From assembly GCA_025618425.1 (NCBI GenBank), contig CM046851.1:4753024-4817023 (forward strand): a stretch of 64,000 nucleotides of DNA. Direction: 5' to 3'. The position numbers and the translations under genes are program-made. The stretch's first letter is position 1. Each line of letters opens with the position of its first letter. Shown piece after piece: positions 13,326-25,568 of this stretch. The stretch is from Heliocidaris tuberculata (Eukaryota > Echinodermata > Echinoidea > Camarodonta > Echinometridae). The notes under the pieces were generated by a model. That model did no database searches. It saw only the letters and a program-made list of their open reading frames with translations, and had not been told where the DNA came from.

Positions 13326-14623
13326 ACAAAGTCTGGTCAATGGAAAATGATCTCGTTTTTTTCGGGGCGTCTGACAACCTCATTCCAACAGATTTTGGGG
13401 TCATTTTTGTTTTTTGTAGATACACTACTTCCTTTTGACAAAGTGGGCTAGATGGGGGCGGTGCGAAATAAAGCAGACTTGGGGGTCTTTTCAGGGGATC
13501 TGGGGGCTACATCGTTAGGCTGACAACTGTTTGATTGATGACTTAGAACGATGGTCAAAGTTAAGTAAAAATCCTATGGGCTTGACGGGGTGTAAATTTC
13601 CATAAAGGCTTTTAGGGATATAAGAAATGAAGCTGAAAATGCCTTGAAGTCTTGAAGATAATGTCATTTCACCAGTGATCTGTATGTAGAGATCAGTACA
13701 TTTTCACCCCCTCCCCTCTGAGGAATCCCAATTCTGGATCCCTCTCTTCTGAACATAAGTAAAGTTAACTCCTATGATTATAATTTTCAGTTAATGAATC
13801 CCTCTTTTCTCCCTCAGCTTCATTTTCATAACCATTGCCTGAGATCCAACCTTGCACTTGTTTACACCTAGCTGTTCCCACATTGGTAAATATGAGAGGT
13901 AAGTTTATGTGACACCGCAAACCTGAGGCATTGAAATCGGCTCAGATTTGGATAAAAACGAGGTGCTTACCATGCATGGGTGGGGTCCGCCTATGGGACG
14001 CCATGCATGAATAGGCGCATTCCACAGCATTAATGGCGCTTTTGTAAGGCCTGCATCCCTCCCCTTGACTCGCCATTCAAAACGAAACCCCCCTTGCCGA
14101 GATTCATCACGGTTTTCAGAGAATAGGATTTGAAAGGGGGTGGTTTTCACGAAGGATTATCGCATTAAGAATGGAATAATAGATTGTTCGTCGTTTTGTA
14201 TGATGTACTTGAACTTGTTTGTATTAAAGGTAGTCTACTAAGCTTGTACTTCAATGACGTGTCGTAATACATGTGCACTATATATACGGACGTATACTGG
14301 AAATACTGATAACTGTGATTGCGCATATATAATATATGCTGAATGCTGGTTTTAATACTGCGCATAATCCGTTAGGCACTTCATTATCGCTTAATCTACA
14401 ACTTACTTAGGAACACAATATTTAATTTACAAACACATAGGGCTAAGATTATGAGGAGGAAGAAGAAAAAACATAAAAACGATGAAGATTTAAAAAAAAA
14501 AGAAGTAGATATCAAACGATCAAAGCCCCCCCCCCCTTTTTAACACAAAACAAATTCTAAAATAGAAGACGAAAACGGTTAATATTTGATGTTTGTTGTT
14601 GTTAATTTAGTTTTTACGGCGCT
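13326..14623. other. No supported gene
   Basis: Short unrecognised ORFs only, for example a minus frame at 13905-14150 with no known motif. Confidence 0.55.
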
Positions 14624-15376
14624 TCATTCAATTTTTTTTATTGATTGTCGATTGATTGTCGAATTCATTTCATTCATCATAAAAACATTTACATAAAATA
14701 ACATACAATATAGCATACATATAAAGTCAAAATAACATATATTACAAAGATAATCATAAAATATAATATACATCACAAAGGTAATTTGGAGAAAATATAG
14801 GGGAAAGAGAATATTTATGAGAATGAGGAGACAGCTCGAAATGTAATGCCTTATTAGTGCTGCCACCTTAACAAAAAACTGAAACTGAAAATCTGCGATT
14901 AGGATAAGATGAGAATTAAACAAGACCAGATTGAAAAAAAATTACAGTATAAGCATATAGAAACTGATAAGATTAACAACAAACAAAAGAAAGAAAGAAA
15001 AAAAAGAAAGAAGAAGAAGAAAAAAATCAACCTTACATTAATAAAGACAAAGACAAAAGATAAACAAACAAAACAAATCAAGACCTGATCAAACATTGTT
15101 AACATATCTACTGAGTAATAGGGTTTTATATCTCCTTTTAAAAACATTAAGTGATGGACTAGATTTAATATACAATGATAAGCTGTTCCAGATCATGGGC
15201 CCTTTGAAAAAGATACAATTCTTTGCTAGCGAGGTGCGTATTTTAGGTAAATGGAAGTTAGAAGATCCACGTGTATTAAAGGAATGTATTTTTTGAATAC
15301 TTACGCTGGAAATTTCGCTTATAAATATGGAATTATAATTTGAATGCAGGTTTAAATGAAGTGTATCTTCACTCAA
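14624..15376 (-). mobile_element. LINE 3' fragment, minus strand
   Basis: The frame 15089-15376 encodes the RT C-terminal block (IRTSLAKNCIFFKGPMIWNS then SPSLNVFKRRYKTLLLS), like the matching block of the plus-strand LINE at 16.9 kb but from a different copy. The 3' part is AT-rich and ends near ATTGATTGTCGATTGATTG. Only the last part of the element remains. Confidence 0.75.
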
Positions 15377-15547
15377 GTTAAAATATAATATGTTTGATTG
15401 TATATTTAATATATAGAATAGAATATTTTATATAATAGTCTTTGTCCCAATCTCCATGCACATGAACAGTAAATACCATTAGGTGCATATCATTTTCTTT
15501 AAAAAAATATCTGAATTTGATATGAATTCATATTCTAGCAGGTGCGT

Positions 15548-15638
15548 CGGAACGTCGGGCTCGGACAATGGAAGGGGGCACCTATTGTCCGCCAAACAAA
15601 AGGTGCCCCACCTTCCATTGTCCAAGCCCGACGTTCCG
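15548..15638. repeat. GC-rich hairpin, arms of about 36 bp
   Basis: CGGAACGTCGGGCTCGGACA and GAAGGGGGCACCT pair with AGGTGCCCCACCTTC and TGTCCAAGCCCGACGTTCCG around a 17-base loop. The GC content stands out from AT-rich neighbours; it lies between the two LINE fragments. Confidence 0.7.
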
Positions 15639-15779
15639 CTGCCGTCTTGATGACTTGTTCTTGATTTCTCCAAATCAAATATTGTGCCGAAGCGATGTGA
15701 AATACGCCACTTACGCCACATATAGTGTGCTCTCAGAACCCTTTCACAAGTGGTTTGCCCCGGTTGAATGAACGCCCCC

Positions 15780-15920
15780 CCCAAAAAAAAAAAAAACAAA
15801 CAAACAAAAAACAAAACAAAACACAAAAAAACAAAAACAAACAAACAAACAAACAAACAAAACCACGAAAACAAAACAACATCAACAACAAACAACAAAC
15901 AAAACAACAACAACAACAAT
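15780..15920. repeat. (AAAC)n / (AAC)n low-complexity tract
   Basis: Long run of AACA-type repeats between the hairpin at 15.6 kb and the LINE at 16.1 kb. Confidence 0.9.
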
Positions 15921-16139
15921 TAACAAACATACTGTGATAATGAAAAGAGAGAAAGAAAAGAATTAAGACTCAAGGAGATTATACGACCCTATCCACTTGC
16001 TTTCTCGAATTTCCTCAAAAGCAAGGCGCCATTTCCTTCCCAAATGACATGCCTGAAATGAAGTAAAAAAGCCTATCAAATCAATGTCAATATCACTATA
16101 TCTTAAGAATATTTTTTCTTTGAAAGATGAAACCCGAAT

Positions 16140-17350
16140 ATCTTTACTATTTACGTTAACGATATGTGTAATATTTCAAAATTATTAAACTTTATCTTGT
16201 TTGCAGATGACACCAGTGTGTTTATGTCACATAAAGATACAAATATTTTACAATATAAATTTAATCAAGAACTTAATAAACTTGTTCAGTGGTTGCAAAT
16301 AAATAAATTAGTTTTGAATATAAATAAAACACATTATATGATATTCACAAATGTCTATAAGAACACTGCTAATTTTGTTGTTAAAATACAGGAAACTGAA
16401 ATAGAACGTGTTACTAGATTAAAATTTCTGGGTGTAACTATTGATGAGAAATTTACATGGAATGAACACACAGGTGTCATCTGTAACACTATATCTAAAA
16501 ATATTGGCATTCTTAATAATGTAAAGTTTTTTCCCCAAGATATATTGTTAATGTTATACCACACCCTAATATCACCGTATTTAAATTATTGTATATTGAT
16601 GTGGGCAAATTCTACTGCCAGAAATACCAATAGAGTGTTTAAACTTCAAAAACGAGCTATAAGAATTATTACACATAGCAAGTATTTAGCTCATACCACA
16701 CCACTTTTTGCTCGTCTTAAAATCTTAAATATTTATGATATGTATAAACTTCAAAGTGCAATATTCATGTATATGTGTTTTCATAAATTTCTTCCAGTTT
16801 CTATTATGTCATATTTTAATTTGAATACTTCAATACATGATTATTTTACACGGAGTAACAGAAATTACAATATTCCATGTGCAAGAACCACGTTATTTCA
16901 GAAATCCATATTTTATAATGGTCCGAAAATTTGGAATGAAATACCGAATGATATCAAAAATAGTTCATCATTGAATGTTTTTAAGAGAAAATATAAAATG
17001 TATTTACTTCAGACAAATTACGTGCAATAACATATCTAATAGACATTTTATGTGTGTGTATGTGTGCGTGTGTTTTTGTCTGTCTGCGCGTTTGTGTGCG
17101 TGTGTATATGTGTGCTTATGTGTATGTGTTAGGGCACAATGTGTTTTACATATTGTATTTTATTCATGTACTGTAGTACTGTATCACATGGGGTGCGGCT
17201 TTGATAAGACTTTGTCTTTCTGCTGCATTTCCCTGCAATTTCTTAAGTATTTTATTGTTTTAATTGTTTTAATTTATTACATGTATTGTATTGTTTTTTT
17301 GTTTTTTTTATGAATTTGCTAAATAAATTGAATTGAATTGAATTGAATCA
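16140..17350 (+). mobile_element. 5'-truncated LINE with long open RT frame and GAATT tail
   Basis: An open frame to the stop near 17030 starts inside the RT palm (IFTIYVNDMCN, then NFILFADDTSVFM). It continues with LKFLGVTIDEKFTWNEH, LISPYLNYCILMWANST, KLQKRAIRIIT and a C-terminal GPKIWNEIPND. No stop interrupts about 295 codons, so it is young. The 3' region is GT-rich and ends in a (TTGAA)n-type short repeat at 17327-17347, which is typical of CR1/L2/Jockey-group LINEs. Endonuclease and ORF1 are absent through 5' truncation. Confidence 0.88.
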
Positions 17351-18489
17351 TATCAGTTTCATAAGTAGAAAATTCTTTTATATTATTGCGAACATGAAAT
17401 ATCCCATGTTGTTGAACTTTATGTCAACAAGGTGCCTTTCTAAATACACTCTGAAGAGAGGTGTGGAGTTATTCTGCCACCGATTGACTCAAGAAAGTCA
17501 CTAGGAGCCATTTTGAACGAGGGAGTGGGAAGGGGAGGGAGGGGGTTCAAGACTGCTAACATTTCTTCAAATTGCAAAATATTTGAGATTTCTACTAAGA
17601 AAAAAGAAGAAGAAAAAGAAAGAAAAAAAAAACCTTTTAGTCTTAGCTTGAAAACTTTGATTATTACAGACCAAAGCTTGGAATGGGGCAGTGGTGAGGT
17701 GCGGCGGAGATGGCGGGCATGGGGATGGGGATGGGGTATACTATATGGGGTATCATGCCTCTCCTACCTCCTCGAGTAACGTCCTAGATCGGTTTACGAC
17801 GTTATACTAAGATTACTTGTAAATCTCAGCATAGGCTAAAACCTTCTCTTAATAAGCTCTTTATGTTTAATCCCTTGTTCACTGACTGGAATCGTACCGT
17901 CTCGGTGTGCTTTCCACGGTTTTGCATTGTACAGTTTGTCCTAATCTGACCCGGGGTCATGGGTATTATCATCATGAGATGACTTGGTCTGCTTCCACCA
18001 ATGTTACTTCCGCGTTCGCTGACTCCGGAATTAAAATTGAGGCAAGATGATAATGAAGGGCCCATGAGAGTTATACCAATGTAGTCTATGCCCGACATGG
18101 CAGCGAAGCCCGTCGAAATGGCGGTGCGGGATTTCCCCCGATCTCAATTATAGACCTTGAATTTTACGAAGTGTGAAGCGTGGGTCCTGCCATCGAGGGA
18201 GCGAGTACTTCTATCATGACATGGGTGGGGAGGGGGGGGGGGGGGTGTTACATGTAATTACTCCGAGTGTTAGAGAAAATGACCATTGAGGAAAGGGTAT
18301 ATAGCATCATCTACTTTTCATGATGCCTTCCCCCACTTCCTTTTTGTCTCTTTTTTTTTCTTTCCCTTTTCCTCATGACGTGGGGTTCAAGGGGAACATA
18401 TCCCCTTACCTATATATGCCACTGGGCAAACTAATCTTGATCAGGTCGGGAGCAGGATATCAAGGATTAATCAATCTACTCAAGTCTCA
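17351..18489. other. No supported gene
   Basis: Includes GA-rich and G-rich low-complexity stretches and no recognisable coding segment. Confidence 0.55.
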
Positions 18490-19091
18490 TTAAAGGGCAA
18501 TCAAACCTTGGTAATAAGATGATTTGTGTGAAAGCAGAAAAATGAGAAAAACAGAATGGTGAAAGTTTGAAAGAAATCGGACAAGGACAAAGAAAGTTAT
18601 GGATGTTTGAAAAATGAGATCACTACATCTATGCGAATCTCAAATTGGCAATTTGATGAGTCAATTGTGACATTTTTGTGGACAACTCTCCCATTTGTCG
18701 TACACAAAAATATCATTAATTTGCGGTTTTCTTCGAGGCGCTTTTACCCTCGGGGTAGTACTCAAAATATATTGGAGATAGCATATTGTTATAGGTCCTC
18801 ATGATCGAAAAGATCCTACTGAGTAATGCATTTTGAAAAAAAGTGACATTTTAGTCATTTTGTGTGTTAGCGCGAATGGGGGAGTTGTCCACAGCTACAT
18901 CACAGTGACATTACCTATTCGGCCAATTTGAAATTCCCATATGCATAGTGATTACTCCCCCCCCCCCCAAAAAAAAATGCATAACTTTCTTATTGCTTGT
19001 CAGATTTCGTTAAAACTTTCACCAATCTGCTTCTCTGATTTTTCCTCTTTCTTTCAGAGCAACTTGCTATTAAGGTTGGATTTCCCTTTAA
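18490..19091. mobile_element. TTAA-type MITE, family 1
   Basis: Same ends and interior as 46676-47271, including GGCGCTTTTACCCTCGGGG and GGGGGAGTTGTCCACAGC, with few differences, so the two copies moved recently. Confidence 0.75.
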
Positions 19092-19436
19092 AACATGATT
19101 TATTTCCGAGCAAGGACGATATGTTCAACCCCTCCCCCCCAAAAAAAGACTAACAGGAGCATTCTCTAGTGTTTGTTGTTATAATTGCAATCAGATCAAT
19201 AGAGGGATGGGAGTCAGTCTGAGGGTGGGATCCATGCGCCTTGTTTTAAAACTGACCGGGGAACATGGTCCATTATGCCCCCACCCCAATTTTTTTGACC
19301 AGCACTTTTAAAAATAAAAAGAATTACAGGTACAGATAGAGGTAGTATGAAAAAGAAAGAAGTCAAGTGGGGGAAAGGAGTTTGGCTTTATAACATGATC
19401 GAGTATGTTTCCCTAATACATTTACAACAAAATGAT

Positions 19437-19991
19437 AAAGGGAAAGTCTACCCTGGCATGAAGTTGATTTGAATAAATGAAGAAAAATGAGAGAAACTGA
19501 TAAGTGAAAGTTTGAGCAAAATCCGATAAGAAATAAGAAAGTTTTGAATTGTTGATGTTGTAATCAAATCAAACACAAATTGGCAACTCCGTGAAATATC
19601 TTGCGAGCTCCTCTCCCATTTGCTCAGTACAGTTAATTTCATAAATTATCATTTTCTTAGTTTTTGATGAAGGAATAGATCATACAGTATCATGTATCAT
19701 ACAGGTTTTGTGTAAAAAAACATATGGGCAATGATTATATCTAAGGTGCATGCATGATTGAATATTTTCTTTAGAGAAAATGGAAATTGATGAATTTTGG
19801 GGTACAGGGCACACAAAAGAGGAGCTCCCAAGATACGTCACAGGTTGCCAATTTGTGTTTGATTCATTACAACTTCAAAAAAAATCATAACTTCCTTATT
19901 TCTTATCGTATTTTGCTCAAACTGATTTGTTTATTTAATTTTTCTGCTTCTTTTAAAACCAAATTGTAATCAGGATGTACTTTTCCTTTAA
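19437..19991. mobile_element. TTAA-type MITE, family 2
   Basis: Starts AAAGGGAAAGTCTACCCTG and ends GGATGTACTTTTCCTTTAA. The interior repeats CAAACACAAATTGGCAACTC in inverted form. Related copy at 32579-33115. Its right TTAA is also the left TTAA of the next element. Confidence 0.65.
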
Positions 19992-20790
19992 CCCTAAAAA
20001 GACTGGGAGGGGGGGGGGGCCTAAAAGGCCCCCCCTCGACATAAACTGCGATCATTTTGTAACGGTAAAAGATTTTGCGCTGCAATTTCATGACTTTTTT
20101 CCCTAGAGTTTTGCGCAACTTTTGATACCAAATTTGCATGCCCCGCCTGCACGGTTACAGAGTTACGTCTTCGTTTCACATGGCGTGTCAAGAAGGATTC
20201 AGTATTTTGCATTCGTTTGTGTGTAGAGTCAATGGAGACTGGAAAGAACATTACAGATACTGTTTTCAAACTATGTTTTCATTGTGTTCTCTTTGATTAA
20301 TGTCATTTGTGCATACAAATAACTCTTCAGGATCATAAAACAATTAAATACATTAGATCATAAAACAAAGAAATACATAAGAAATAAAAAACAAAGAATT
20401 ACAAAAGAAAATAAAGCAAATGATAGAAAAGCTTCTTGTAGCTATATTTTCATTGCATTCTTTTTTATTAATGTCAGGCAATGAACACCTTAGTCTTAGT
20501 GATAACAAGCTTGTAAAGGGAATTCTAGACTAGAATTGTCACCTAAATAGAAAAAAACACAATTTTTCGAAAAAATTTGCATATTTGCATAATTAATTAG
20601 GAATTTCTGTAAAAATAAAAATATTCATATTAATTTGACTATGGATTCATGTAGAGGACATAATGAACTATCTTCGGACCAATTTTCATCGTAATCGGAC
20701 AATCTACAGCCGAGATCTGAGGGGGGGGGGGGGGGGGCCTAAAGGGTTTTTTTTCCAGCCTCCAAAATACCCCAGTCTATTTAGGGTTAA
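19988..20790. mobile_element. TTAA-type MITE, family 3
   Basis: Starts TTAACCCTAAAAAGACTGGG and ends CCCAGTCTATTTAGGGTTAA, with G-runs just inside both ends. The 800-bp interior has no transposase. It abuts the family 2 copy and shares its TTAA. Confidence 0.75.
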
Positions 20791-21734
20791 ATGTCAACTA
20801 TAATTAAGACTAAACTAACAATAAGTGCAGGAATTTCAGATCTCAAAAAGATTTATGTGGGAAAGACACAAGGAAACCACTTTTTAAAAACACAACTCAT
20901 TTTAACATTTCAGTTTCCAAACATGTGTGAGGATGGAAAGGGGTACACCTCTATAAACACCCAACTTCCAATGCTACCCATAATATTTTGGACTCTTGCG
21001 TTCCAGTTTGATTTCATGCACAATGTTCCATGAAATCATTCCTGATCTAAGATCTAAGATCTAAGAACAAGAACAACTAGACAAATTGGCACAGAGTCAA
21101 AAATAATGTAAATGATCACATTTAATTACACAATACTGTACTCAGCAAGCTCAGCTGCATAATCTTGTAATAATAGCTTTTCCATTGCACCATTAAATGA
21201 CACACCAATACAGGAGTTAATTCAATAAAAATATCTGCCAAATTCTACTCACAATAGAAGGTAATAAAAAACCATCAGTCTTAGAAAATGTGTATACATG
21301 TACAATAAAAATGCATGAAAATCTTAAAGACCAATTTGTTTAGTCTCAATGTAATTTCATTCATGATCAAATCATCAAAGAATGCCTTGAATTGGTACAT
21401 CATCATCACTTTCTGCAGTACTGGAATATCATAATTTGAATCAACTGAAACACAATTCGCTCAATTCTTTTTCCTTCACTTCCATATTTTTGCTTTTTGA
21501 ATGACAGTCTGTTCAAACTAGTCACGAATTAACTTTCTTCCAGCACACATTGCAGAACTCAACCGTTTTAGGTTTCAATCTACTCGTTGGGGCTAATAAT
21601 TGGCAAAGGATATATTACAGGTTTCTTTCATTTCATTTCATCTATCAAAATACATGTATAGCCATCATTCCAAAGGATTGTAAATTTTTGTTGGTGGAAT
21701 GGAGAAATTAGTACACAAGATATCAAATTTAAAG

Positions 21735-21960
21735 ATAAAGTCAAGTTCTGGTCATGCAATTACAATGTGTAAGAAACTAGCTCAAAGCAATTGGGAAAGG
21801 TTGATCTTGTCTACTCTAAATAAAAACTGGTTTATACTGTCAGGTTTTAGAATCATCAAAATGATAAGAAATTGACCAAATTTTGCTGAAAAGCACAAGC
21901 ACTGCACAAAGAAATGTGTATATGGGACTGAACACACATGTGGCATGAATGTTTGGCCCA
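21735..21960 (+). repeat. Dispersed repeat, copy A
   Basis: Matches the reverse complement of 31990-32225: CAATTGGGAAAGGTTGA, ATCATCAAAATGAT and GCACTGCACA blocks in the same order. Unknown class. Confidence 0.65.
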
Positions 21961-22126
21961 AACATTTCAGCTATTTCTTGTCATATTTTGAATATGAGAG
22001 AAAATTGAGGAGCAATCCTTTTCAGAGGACATTTCTATTATGATGTTCTTTCAAATTGACACAGTACATGTAGGAATGAGAAAGCTCACCGATTATTTTT
22101 CACCTTTCCCAGAACTCAACCTTCAC

Positions 22127-22245
22127 TTAAAGGGGCTTTCACAATTGGCCTTGGGATCGTTTGCGACCACTTGGTCACAATATATGTTGCACACAATCGC
22201 AAAGGTCGCAAACAGTCGCACCACCAATTGTGAAAGGGGCTTTAA
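22127..22245. mobile_element. Short TTAA MITE (119 bp)
   Basis: TTAAAGGGGCTTTCACAATT is mirrored by AATTGTGAAAGGGGCTTTAA at the right. The interior has CGTTTGCGACCACTTGG and a related inverted GGTCGCAAACAGTCG, so most of it can fold. Confidence 0.7.
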
Positions 22246-22559
22246 GAACTAAATCATAGGTTTTATTTTCTAAACTGTTATGATTACAATCTTACAGTTA
22301 GAGCATACAATTGGCAAGGATCCACAATTCATCTTACATTTTTAATTGATTTCACTCGATATATAAAAAATGATTGAAATGTTTTGTCTGCAATGAGCAA
22401 ATGAAAGAATCAAAGTGAATAACAATTCTGATCCCCTGATCATCAACTAAATTATTTTATTTCCCTACTGATTTTTTAAGTACATGTACTTGTGAAATTT
22501 GTGGAGAGTAGATTCCAAGTAAACAGTTTTATGGAAGATTACTTTACTGAAAAGATGAA

Positions 22560-22810
22560 CATAATTCTCTTGTGTTCTCTTGTGATTCCTAAAGTCGCAA
22601 AATCTTGGGGGGGGAAAGATCATTTGCCCACGCATGTCCTAAATTATGGAATAGCCTCCTGAAGACATCAAAAAGTGTATAACTTCTGATTCTTTTAAAA
22701 ATCATGTAAAAACATTTCTGTTTAATTCTTAATTAATTTCGACATGCTCCTTGAGCACTCCACAGAGTGGATTTGGCACTATATAAGTTACATGTATTAT
22801 TATTATTATT
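22560..22810 (+). mobile_element. LINE 3' end with ATT-repeat tail
   Basis: It contains a degraded LWNSLLKTSKSV-type C-terminal motif, then TTTGGCACTATATAAGTTAC and a (TTA)n tail. This is a common end of L2-like LINEs. It is heavily decayed. Confidence 0.65.
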
Positions 22811-23102
22811 ATAATCACACTACATTTACATTATAACTCCAACACTTGTAATTTTTATGACTTTTTTCTTTTAATCCTTTCTTTCCTCAAAAAATTAATC
22901 AGGGAAAAATGATGATCCCTATGCATTAATTAGCTACTCTGCACTCCGTATATATTTTGTGTTTTTCAGGTTATATTCAAAATATAAATACACTTCCAAT
23001 GACTATACTTGGCTTTGATATGCTTACACTTGTCTTCCTCTAATCAGAGACGAGAGTGGAAAATGTGATCAAGTTGGTCTCTATGAATAAATTAGGTTTT
23101 TG

Positions 23103-23546
23103 ATACCCCTTTCAATAAATCGCTGGTCTGGACTAGGTCCGCTCTAAGTTGTAAAATTTTGAATTACTGAATGGCGCGGGCCAAAATGGTCTGCTTTATT
23201 TTAGAGCTGCTTTTAGGAGCACCAGGAGTGCACCAGGTACGGACCAAAGAATGACTGAAAGCTAGCAGCACCAAAGTCCGCCCTAAAACTTCTCGCACGG
23301 TCAAAGGTCACATTGAGCGCGTGCTACCGAAGCTTCGCCTTGTGCGATTCTTCAATGCTGCGCACGAAGATGATGTCATGTATATGTGGGCGTGTGCAGA
23401 TACCATGACAGTTGCTCCCTTTTGGGCCGATTATTGAAAGGGTCCTCGTAAGAGAAGCGCGGTGAATTACTGAACGCAAATTTTACTGCTTGGTGCAGAC
23501 TTCTTTAGTGCGGACCAAAAGTGGAAGAATTATTGAAAGGGGTATG
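23103..23546. mobile_element. MITE with ATACCCCTTTCAATAA termini
   Basis: ATACCCCTTTCAATAA at the left matches TTATTGAAAGGGGTAT at the right. The interior repeats GGACCAAA/GGTCCG motifs in both orientations. No ORF. It lies about 0.6 kb downstream of the membrane-protein stop codon. Confidence 0.7.
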
Positions 23547-24135
23547 AGTTGTCTAAAAAGTAGTATTGTCAGGCAGTATTTTCTCATTGCTGTTCATTCA
23601 TTTTCATGCATCATCCCTGATTCCCACACAACGTGGTGAAGACATTTAAAAAAATTCTTTACGACCCTGTTCCAATTATCAAACCTATAATTTTTTAAAT
23701 TTTCTTCCGCTGGAATGATTGTAGAGGCCTACCTATGATTCTGATGCATAGCTAATTAAGAGATATCTTTGCGAAACACACACATGCCTGCGCTCACAGT
23801 CGATTCATGGAGCTCCCAATAGTTCCCTACTATACAATAGAAAACATGATAATCAATATATTGGAACAAAATCTTGTATTACATGTAGACCTAATCCTTC
23901 ATGTCAATCTATACTATCATTATATGTTAATGATTTTGTCAAAATAGGATTTATAACAAGCTACATGTAGTTACCTAAGAATTAGGAGACAGAATGCATT
24001 TGCCAAAATACTATGCATAGATTCGAAATCATTGAAGGAACTACTGAGGCCCCATGAAAGACTGACCAGTCAGGAGAGACTTATGACATAACTGTCTCCC
24101 TCAACTTGCCATGATTCCAATTCTTTGGCCGCCCC

Positions 24136-25529
24136 CTACTTCTGCTTGTGTTTGTACATCTTTGCTGGGTTGATATCCTTACCAGACCTGGCCAGCATCT
24201 GATAGTAGACCATCAATCCAAACAAGACGTGGGTAGTGACCACCATGCAGTATTCAAAGTGGTTTGGGTAGTCCATGCCACAGATGGTGTACCATCTCTG
24301 ACTATCCTGTAGTTAGAAGAGAAATGGAAGTAAGTAATGAGCCTACCTGCCCCTAGCATATTCAAATAGTATACAATATCTTATAACCAGAAACTTTTGA
24401 ATCACAACCTTAAAGGTCATGTACAGTTTTGGTAAGCCTTCAAAAACTGTTCGTCAGATTTCTTCAATTTTTATTGATAGATAGCAAGATACTAGCAATA
24501 TTAAGACGATGAAGATTTCGCCTCCTAAAGTTTTATATTAAACAAATAAGAGGCAAAATCTAATTTATGTGCCGGGACAGGCACGTTAAATCCCAACAAA
24601 GGCAGCATGTGCTATGCACATACACACACATGTAAAACCAATGAGTAGCTACACAGAATGATACACATGCTGTCTCTATGCGAAGCCCCAAGATTGCTGT
24701 GCGGGGAGCTGTCGGGTTGGAAGGGTCCTAGCATACTGGCAGTGATCGAGCATTCCTTACAGATATTTACACTGAAATTCACCAGAAATCATAGATGGAA
24801 TACCAAATGATCTCTTAAAGACATCTTCTGATACAAGGAGAACAACATGAGACTATGTTTAACATGTTTCTTTCCATTTTCCTTTTTGCTACCAATAATG
24901 TACATGAGCTTTAACCACACTGAACTTTAGCTATTCAACATTGTATGTTATTACCTTGGGAGGTTGTTGATTTGGGAGACAGTGCCAGTCAAAGTAGTTT
25001 TCATTGTAGTCTGAGGTGCAAAGGTATTTCTGCTTGTAAGCAAGCTTTATGAAAGAGAAAAGGCAAAAAACATCTGTTAAAATAATGTCAAGTTCATGAA
25101 AAATGCAAGGAACATACAAGATGCACGCATCTTTAAGAGTTTTTGAGGGCCGTGTGCTCCGGGACATCAAGAAATGTCAAGTCCTGGAGGCCCGTAATTA
25201 GAAGGGGTGCAAGGTGTCACATGAAAAATGTGACTGTCTACCTTTATGTTACAGGGTCATGTGCTCTTAAGCAGCTGTCGGTGGCAAGCTCTAGAGCCAA
25301 AAATAGCATATATCAAACAAGTTGCAAAATGTATTGTTACCTGTCCTAGGGCAGTGTACATGGTGACCTGTTCCTGGCAGTTTCCTGTCTCTTCATGGAG
25401 TCCTGTAGACTGGTAAGACTGTGGATTCATGAAGTACACCATGATGATGTAGAGAAGGTAATGGGCAAATACAACAATGCCCACACTGTCAAAGAATGGT
25501 GTCCCACCTGTAAGAGAAAGAGAGTGTGT

Positions 25530-25568
<39 letters not shown>

